Assembly (NCBI GenBank): GCA_002484335.1
Contig: DLJQ01000024.1
Coordinates: 92,102 to 101,605 of the forward strand
Direction of reading: 5' to 3'
Origin: Flavobacteriales bacterium UBA7612
GTDB lineage: Bacteria > Bacteroidota > Bacteroidia > Flavobacteriales > Weeksellaceae
DNA length: 9,504 nt
Shown here: positions 6,571 through 9,504 of the stretch, piece by piece
How the letters are laid out: every line of letters starts with the position of its first letter
Position numbering within the stretch: the stretch's first letter is position 1
Notes under the pieces: model-generated
Seen by the model: the letters and a program-made list of their open reading frames with translations, nothing else
Databases searched by the model: none
Told to the model about the DNA's origin: nothing
Made by a program: the position numbers and the translations under genes

Positions 6571-7713
6571 ATGAATTTTTTAGAAAACGAGAATCTATCA
6601 TTAATAAAACAGTCTGTAAAAGACTTTGCATTGCAATATATTGAACCGTATATAATGGATTGGGACGAATCTCAAGAATTCCCTATAGAAGTTTTTAAAG
6701 AAATGGGAAAAATGGGATTTATGGGGGTTTTAGTTCCTGAAGAGTATGGAGGTTTTGCATTATCTTATGACGAGTATATTGTAATAATAGATGAACTTTC
6801 TCAAGTAGATCCTTCAATAGGATTATCAGTAGCTGCTCATAATTCTTTGTGTACAAATCATATTTTAGAATTTGGTAATGAAGAACAAAGAAAGCGTTGG
6901 TTACCACAATTAGCATCAGGACAAACTATTGGGGCTTGGGGATTAACAGAGCATAATACAGGATCTGATGCAGGAGGAATGTCCACTACAGCAGTAAAAG
7001 ATGGAGATTCTTGGGTAATAAATGGAGCTAAAAACTTTATTACACATGCAATATCTGGAGACATAGCAGTTGTTATGACAAGAACAGGTAATAAAGGAGA
7101 GAAAAATAATTCAACTGCATTTGTTGTAGAGAAAGGAACTCTAGGTTTTTCTTCAGGAAAAAAAGAAAATAAATTAGGAATGAGGGCTTCTGAAACAGCA
7201 GAGCTAATTTTTGATAATGTAAGAATTCCTGATGAAAATAGATTAGGTGAAGTAGGAGATGGGTTTAAACAAGCTCTTAAAATATTAGATGGAGGTCGAA
7301 TTTCTATAGCAGCATTATCGTTAGGTATTGCTAAAGGAGCATATAAAGCAGCGTTGAAATATGCAAAGGAAAGAGAGCAATTTGGAACAGTAATAGCAAA
7401 TTTTCAAGCTATTAATTTTAAATTAGCTGAAATGAGAACTGAAATTGATGCTTCAGAATTATTAATTTATAAAGCTGCTTATTTAAAAAACAATAACAAA
7501 CCAATGTCAACAGAAGGTGCTATGGCCAAGTACTATGCATCAGAAGCTTGTGTGAAAATATCAAGTGAAGCACTTCAGATTTTTGGAGGATATGGTTATA
7601 CAAAAGATTTTCCAGTAGAAAAATTTTATCGTGATTCTAAGCTTTGTACGATAGGAGAAGGAACTACAGAAATACAAAAATTAGTTATTGGAAGAAATAT
7701 TTTAAAAGATTAA
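6571..7713 (+). CDS. Acyl-CoA dehydrogenase (short/medium-chain type)
   Basis: This 380-residue FAD enzyme has the full length of a bacterial acyl-CoA dehydrogenase. It would oxidise an acyl-CoA to the trans-2-enoyl-CoA and pass electrons to electron-transfer flavoprotein in fatty-acid or branched-chain amino-acid breakdown. Domain order is normal: an N-terminal helical domain (about 5-115); a middle beta domain containing the flavin/substrate signature GAWGLTEHNTGSDAGG and the WVINGAKNFITHA segment (about 120-230); and a C-terminal helical domain with KEREQFG and QIFGGYGYTKDFPVEKFYRD. The catalytic base is Glu363 in IGEGTTEIQ, placed as in short- and medium-chain enzymes and butyryl-CoA dehydrogenase. 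Chain length cannot be told from sequence by eye. The gene has its own candidate promoter, no Shine-Dalgarno and no beta-oxidation partners nearby, so it appears to stand alone. No clear terminator hairpin separates it from rpsU. Confidence 0.93.
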   Translation: MNFLENENLSLIKQSVKDFALQYIEPYIMDWDESQEFPIEVFKEMGKMGFMGVLVPEEYGGFALSYDEYIVIIDELSQVDPSIGLSVAAHNSLCTNHILEFGNEEQRKRWLPQLASGQTIGAWGLTEHNTGSDAGGMSTTAVKDGDSWVINGAKNFITHAISGDIAVVMTRTGNKGEKNNSTAFVVEKGTLGFSSGKKENKLGMRASETAELIFDNVRIPDENRLGEVGDGFKQALKILDGGRISIAALSLGIAKGAYKAALKYAKEREQFGTVIANFQAINFKLAEMRTEIDASELLIYKAAYLKNNNKPMSTEGAMAKYYASEACVKISSEALQIFGGYGYTKDFPVEKFYRDSKLCTIGEGTTEIQKLVIGRNILKD

Positions 7714-7722
7714 TAAAAACGA

Positions 7723-7753
7723 TTTGTTTAATTACTAAAGAGTTGTATATTTG
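7723..7753 (+). promoter_or_regulatory. rpsU promoter
   Basis: TTTG (7723-7726) and TATATTTG (7746-7753) are separated by 19 bases. This is a full match to the Bacteroidota -33/-7 pattern (TTTG, spacer of about 19, TAnnTTTG). Transcription should begin near 7756-7759, leaving a leader of about 22-25 nt. Confidence 0.8.
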
Positions 7754-7780
7754 CCATCTTAAAAAGAAATAGATAATATT

Positions 7781-7975
7781 ATGTTAATTATACCAGTAAA
7801 AGACGGAGAGTCTATAGAAAGAGCATTAAAAAAATACAAAAGAAAATTTGATAAAACAGGAGTTGTTCGTCAATTAAGATCTCGTCAACAATTTACAAAA
7901 CCTTCTGTAGCAAAAAGACAACAATTAAGTCGTGCTATTTACAAACAATCTTTATTAGCTCAAGAAGAAGCTTAA
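7781..7975 (+). CDS. rpsU: 30S ribosomal protein bS21
   Basis: This 64-residue basic protein is bS21 of the Bacteroidota type, starting MLIIPVKDGESIERALKKYKRKFDKTG. In this phylum bS21, with bS18 and bS6, folds the 3' tail of 16S rRNA into a pocket on the 30S platform, so ribosomes ignore Shine-Dalgarno sequences. The C-terminal Tyr54 implicated in that pocket is present (RAIYKQ). Published work reports very strong Shine-Dalgarno sequences before rpsU in many Flavobacteriales, used for autoregulation. The leader here (7757-7780) has no GGAGG-like sequence; its nearest purine runs are AAAAAGAAA and AGA. A strong promoter lies upstream and a very strong terminator downstream, so rpsU is probably mostly transcribed alone, ahead of xerC and raiA. 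Confidence 0.97.
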   Translation: MLIIPVKDGESIERALKKYKRKFDKTGVVRQLRSRQQFTKPSVAKRQQLSRAIYKQSLLAQEEA

Positions 7976-8011
7976 AAATTGTTTTAAACAATATAAAGAA
8001 ATTAATTTCTG

Positions 8012-8040
8012 TTGACCTATTTATTAAAGTTGTAACTTTG
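8012..8040 (+). promoter_or_regulatory. xerC-raiA promoter nested in the rpsU terminator
   Basis: TTG (8012-8014) and TAACTTTG (8033-8040) are 18 bases apart and match the -33/-7 pattern. The -7 box lies in the loop and right arm of the rpsU terminator. It ends 17 bases before the xerC ATG, so the leader would be only about 12-15 nt, mostly U. Confidence 0.65.
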
Positions 8041-8057
8041 ATAAATAGGTTTTTTTT
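8015..8057 (+). terminator. Strong intrinsic terminator of rpsU
   Basis: ACCTATTTAT (8015-8024) pairs exactly with ATAAATAGGT (8041-8050). A T8025-G8040 wobble joins this to the inner AAAGTT/AACTTT pair (8026-8031 with 8034-8039), making one continuous stem of about 17 bp. Eight T residues follow (8050-8057), and the next base is the A of the xerC ATG. Confidence 0.92.
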
Positions 8058-8963
8058 ATGGAGTTTATTCAGCAATTTTTAGATTATTTAGCGTACGAAA
8101 AAAAATATTCTGTACTTACAATTACAAGTTATAAAAAAGATTTAGAAGATTTTTTATCCTTTTATACACAAGAAGAGAACTCGGATAATATACATTTAGC
8201 TAAAAAAAATCATATAAGGGCATTTATAATGTATTTATCAGAAGAGAAAAAATCTGAGAAAACAGTTAATAGAAAATTAAGCTCACTACGTAGTTTCTTT
8301 AAGTATCTTATTAGAGAAAAACATTTATCAATCAATCCGATAGAACAAATTCATTCATTGAAACAAAATAAACAAGTTTTAATACCTTTTACTCAGGCAG
8401 AATTGAATGATTTATTAAATAATGATGATTTTTTTCCTGAAACATTTGATGGTATTCGTGATCGTTTAATGATTGATATGATGTATCAAACAGGTATGAG
8501 GAGAGCAGAGTTGATAAATCTTAAAGAAAGTGATATTGATTCTGAATTATTAGTTATAAAAGTATTAGGAAAGAGAAATAAAGAAAGAATTATTCCTATT
8601 TCTAGTTTGTTATTGATAGATATAAATAATTATAACAATAAAAAACATCAGGAAATAACTTTACAATGTACGAATGTTTTTGTAACTGAAAAAGGAAAAC
8701 CTTTGTACGATACTCTTGTTTATTCTAAAGTAAAGCATTATCTTAGTCTTATAAGTGTAAAGAATAAAAAAAGTCCACATATGTTGAGACATTCTTTCGC
8801 AACCCATATGTTAGATTCAGGAGCAGATCTGAATGCTGTAAAAGATATATTAGGGCATTCAAGTTTGTCGTCTACTCAAATTTATACACATGGTAGTATA
8901 GAAAATTTAAAAAAAGTGTTTAACAAAGCTCACCCACGTGAGAACAAAAACGAAGAATTATGA
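8058..8963 (+). CDS. xerC: XerC-type tyrosine recombinase
   Basis: This 301-residue tyrosine recombinase has XerC/XerD length. An N-terminal SAM-like DNA-binding domain (about 1-90, FLDYLAYEKKYSVLTITSYKKDL) is followed by a catalytic domain (about 110-290). All active-site residues are present: Arg148 in TGMRRAEL, Lys172 in GKRNKER, His241 and Arg244 in HMLRHSFATHML, His267 in LGHSS, and the nucleophile Tyr276 in QIYTH. Xer proteins resolve chromosome dimers at dif. Whether this paralogue is the dif enzyme or a second Xer protein cannot be settled here, so the symbol is provisional. The place between rpsU and raiA is a conserved housekeeping position in flavobacteria, not a mobile island. The start at 8058 gives the normal Xer N terminus and directly follows a terminator T tract. 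The stop overlaps raiA by ATGA, so the two are likely translationally coupled. Confidence 0.9.
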   Translation: MEFIQQFLDYLAYEKKYSVLTITSYKKDLEDFLSFYTQEENSDNIHLAKKNHIRAFIMYLSEEKKSEKTVNRKLSSLRSFFKYLIREKHLSINPIEQIHSLKQNKQVLIPFTQAELNDLLNNDDFFPETFDGIRDRLMIDMMYQTGMRRAELINLKESDIDSELLVIKVLGKRNKERIIPISSLLLIDINNYNNKKHQEITLQCTNVFVTEKGKPLYDTLVYSKVKHYLSLISVKNKKSPHMLRHSFATHMLDSGADLNAVKDILGHSSLSSTQIYTHGSIENLKKVFNKAHPRENKNEEL

Positions 8964-9259
8964 CAATTAACTTTCAAGCAGTAAACTTTAATACTAAACC
9001 TGGTTTAGAAGAGTATTTAAGTAAAAAATTAGAAAAATTAGAAACTTTGTCTGATAAAATTATTGCAGCTAATGTTTCATTTAAATTAGAGAATACTTCA
9101 GAAAAAAGTAATAAAACAGTGGATATTAAATTGGAAGTACCAGGAGACGATATTGTAGTGAGTAAAACAGGTCAGTCTTTTGAGGAATGTATTGATTTGT
9201 CAGTAGATACATTAAAAAAACTAATTATCCGAAAAAAAGAAAAGATCAGTGATCGATAA
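8960..9259 (+). CDS. raiA: Ribosome hibernation-promoting factor, HPF/YfiA family (short form)
   Basis: This 99-residue protein is a short HPF/YfiA (RaiA) factor. It binds the 30S decoding channel of idle ribosomes, blocks mRNA and tRNA and protects them during starvation. The beta-alpha-beta-beta-beta-alpha order fits: ITINFQAVNF-like first strand, helix at about 14-28 (PGLEEYLSKKLEKLE), strands at about 33-70, and the final helix with the family motif GQSFEECIDLSVDTLKKLIIRKKEK (71-95). It lacks the C-terminal dimerisation domain of long HPF, so it would not form 100S particles by itself in the manner of long HPF. Its ATG overlaps the xerC stop (ATGA, 8960-8963), which indicates coupled translation. 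With rpsU nearby, it places two 30S-acting proteins in one locus. A hairpin terminator lies downstream, before tRNA-Thr. Confidence 0.93.
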   Translation: MTINFQAVNFNTKPGLEEYLSKKLEKLETLSDKIIAANVSFKLENTSEKSNKTVDIKLEVPGDDIVVSKTGQSFEECIDLSVDTLKKLIIRKKEKISDR

Positions 9260-9296
9260 ATAAAAATAAAAATTAACTAAAAAAAAGTATTAAAAA

Positions 9297-9327
9297 TTTG
9301 GTTAATTCAAAAAACAACGTAAATTTG
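9297..9327 (+). promoter_or_regulatory. Promoter of the tRNA-Thr operon
   Basis: TTTG (9297-9300) and TAAATTTG (9320-9327) are 19 bases apart, a full match to the Bacteroidota pattern. Transcription should start about 9330-9333, inside the left arm of the hairpin that follows directly. The tRNA begins about 65 bases further on. Confidence 0.8.
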
Positions 9328-9366
9328 CAGTCCGTTAAACAAAGATATTTAACGGACTGTTCTTTT
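9328..9366 (+). terminator. Terminator-like hairpin at the start of the tRNA operon
   Basis: CAGTCCGTTAAA (9328-9339) pairs exactly with TTTAACGGACTG (9348-9359) around an 8-nt loop. This 12-bp stem is followed by TTCTTTT (9360-9366). It abuts the -7 box of the tRNA promoter. It most simply serves as the raiA terminator, though an early role in the tRNA leader is possible. Confidence 0.75.
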
Positions 9367-9395
9367 ATATTAAAGTAGAATTATAGTATTTTTAT

Positions 9396-9469
9396 GCCGA
9401 TGTAGCTCAGCTGGCTAGAGCAGCTGATTTGTAATCAGCAGGTCGTGGGTTCGAGTCCCTCTATCGGCT
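9396..9469 (+). tRNA. tRNA-Thr (anticodon UGU)
   Basis: The 74-nt cloverleaf folds cleanly. The acceptor stem is GCCGATG with TATCGGC (one G-U pair), the D arm is GCTC...GAGC, and the anticodon stem is GCTGA/TCAGC with loop TTTGTAA. The anticodon TGT at 9430-9432 reads ACA and other ACN threonine codons. The T loop is TTCGAGT. The T stem has one T-T mismatch (9446/9460). The discriminator is T9469 and CCA is not encoded. It is the first gene of a likely tRNA run leading to tuf. Confidence 0.97.
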
Positions 9470-9491
9470 CATAAAAAAAAAACATAAGGTT

Positions 9492-9504
9492 GGGGAGATA
9501 CTCA
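9492..9504 (+). tRNA. 5' end of a second tRNA, probably tRNA-Tyr (cut by window edge)
   Basis: GGGGAGATACTCA starts 22 bases after tRNA-Thr. It reads as a 7-nt acceptor strand (GGGGAGA), then T8 and A9, then CTCA. A C at position 10 is typical of tRNA-Tyr rather than the usual GCTC. The flavobacterial order tRNA-Thr, tRNA-Tyr supports the identity. The anticodon lies outside the window. Confidence 0.55.

Noticed and set aside
5773..7064. Short open frames opposite ompW (5773-6000) and opposite the acyl-CoA dehydrogenase gene (6719-6916, 6858-7064)
   Set aside because: Each overlaps a well-supported gene in full, shows no family resemblance and has low-complexity or unlikely protein composition.
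9244..9254. GATCAGTGATC palindrome
   Set aside because: It is 11 bp and lies in the last codons of raiA, where it is explained by coding sequence.
8058..9469. Integrase-like gene next to a tRNA, suggesting a genomic island with an attachment site
   Set aside because: The recombinase has Xer length and sequence, overlaps raiA and sits in the conserved rpsU-xer-raiA-tRNA order. No direct repeat of the tRNA 3' end or cargo genes are seen in the window.
1..9504. CRISPR arrays, insertion sequences, toxin-antitoxin, defence or phage genes
   Set aside because: No spaced direct repeats, transposase motifs or extra small coding genes were found; all protein genes are common chromosomal families with similar base composition.

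Overview
The window looks like ordinary chromosome from a low-GC (about 30% by eye) member of the Bacteroidota, most likely Flavobacteriia. Three things support this. Protein genes lack Shine-Dalgarno sequences. Intergenic regions repeatedly carry the Bacteroidota -7 box TAnnTTTG, sometimes with a TTG/TTTG element about 19 bases upstream. The right end has the order rpsU - tyrosine recombinase - raiA - tRNA-Thr - (tRNA-Tyr), which is the conserved flavobacterial run that leads into tuf and the secE/nusG/ribosomal protein cluster. The genus cannot be named from this sequence alone.

Left part (1-5620, all + strand): a possible 17-codon tail of an unidentified gene; an exported S9A serine peptidase of oligopeptidase B type; pruA (L-glutamate gamma-semialdehyde dehydrogenase); a cation diffusion facilitator metal transporter; and a YagU-family membrane protein. 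These look like separate transcription units. Good hairpin terminators follow ptrB and pruA, and candidate promoters precede pruA, the transporter and the yagU-like gene.

Middle (5620-7713): a long hairpin separates the yagU-like gene from a convergent OmpW-family outer-membrane protein gene on the minus strand. That gene shares a 225-base divergent region with an acyl-CoA dehydrogenase gene on the plus strand. A 24-bp near-perfect palindrome fills the putative -33/-7 spacer of ompW and is a good operator candidate.

Right part (7781-9504): a translation-centred block. It holds ribosomal protein bS21, a XerC-type recombinase overlapping the hibernation factor gene raiA by 4 nt, tRNA-Thr(UGU) and the first bases of what is probably tRNA-Tyr.

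No mobile element, CRISPR array, defence island or novel gene cluster is visible. The most interesting signal lies between genes. At three junctions (pruA/transporter, rpsU/xerC, raiA/tRNA-Thr) an intrinsic terminator and the next gene's promoter occupy the same bases. The terminator should stop read-through, while RNA started at the nested promoter lacks most or all of the left hairpin arm. A second point is that rpsU here lacks the strong Shine-Dalgarno sequence reported for rpsU in many Flavobacteriales, although its product keeps Tyr54.
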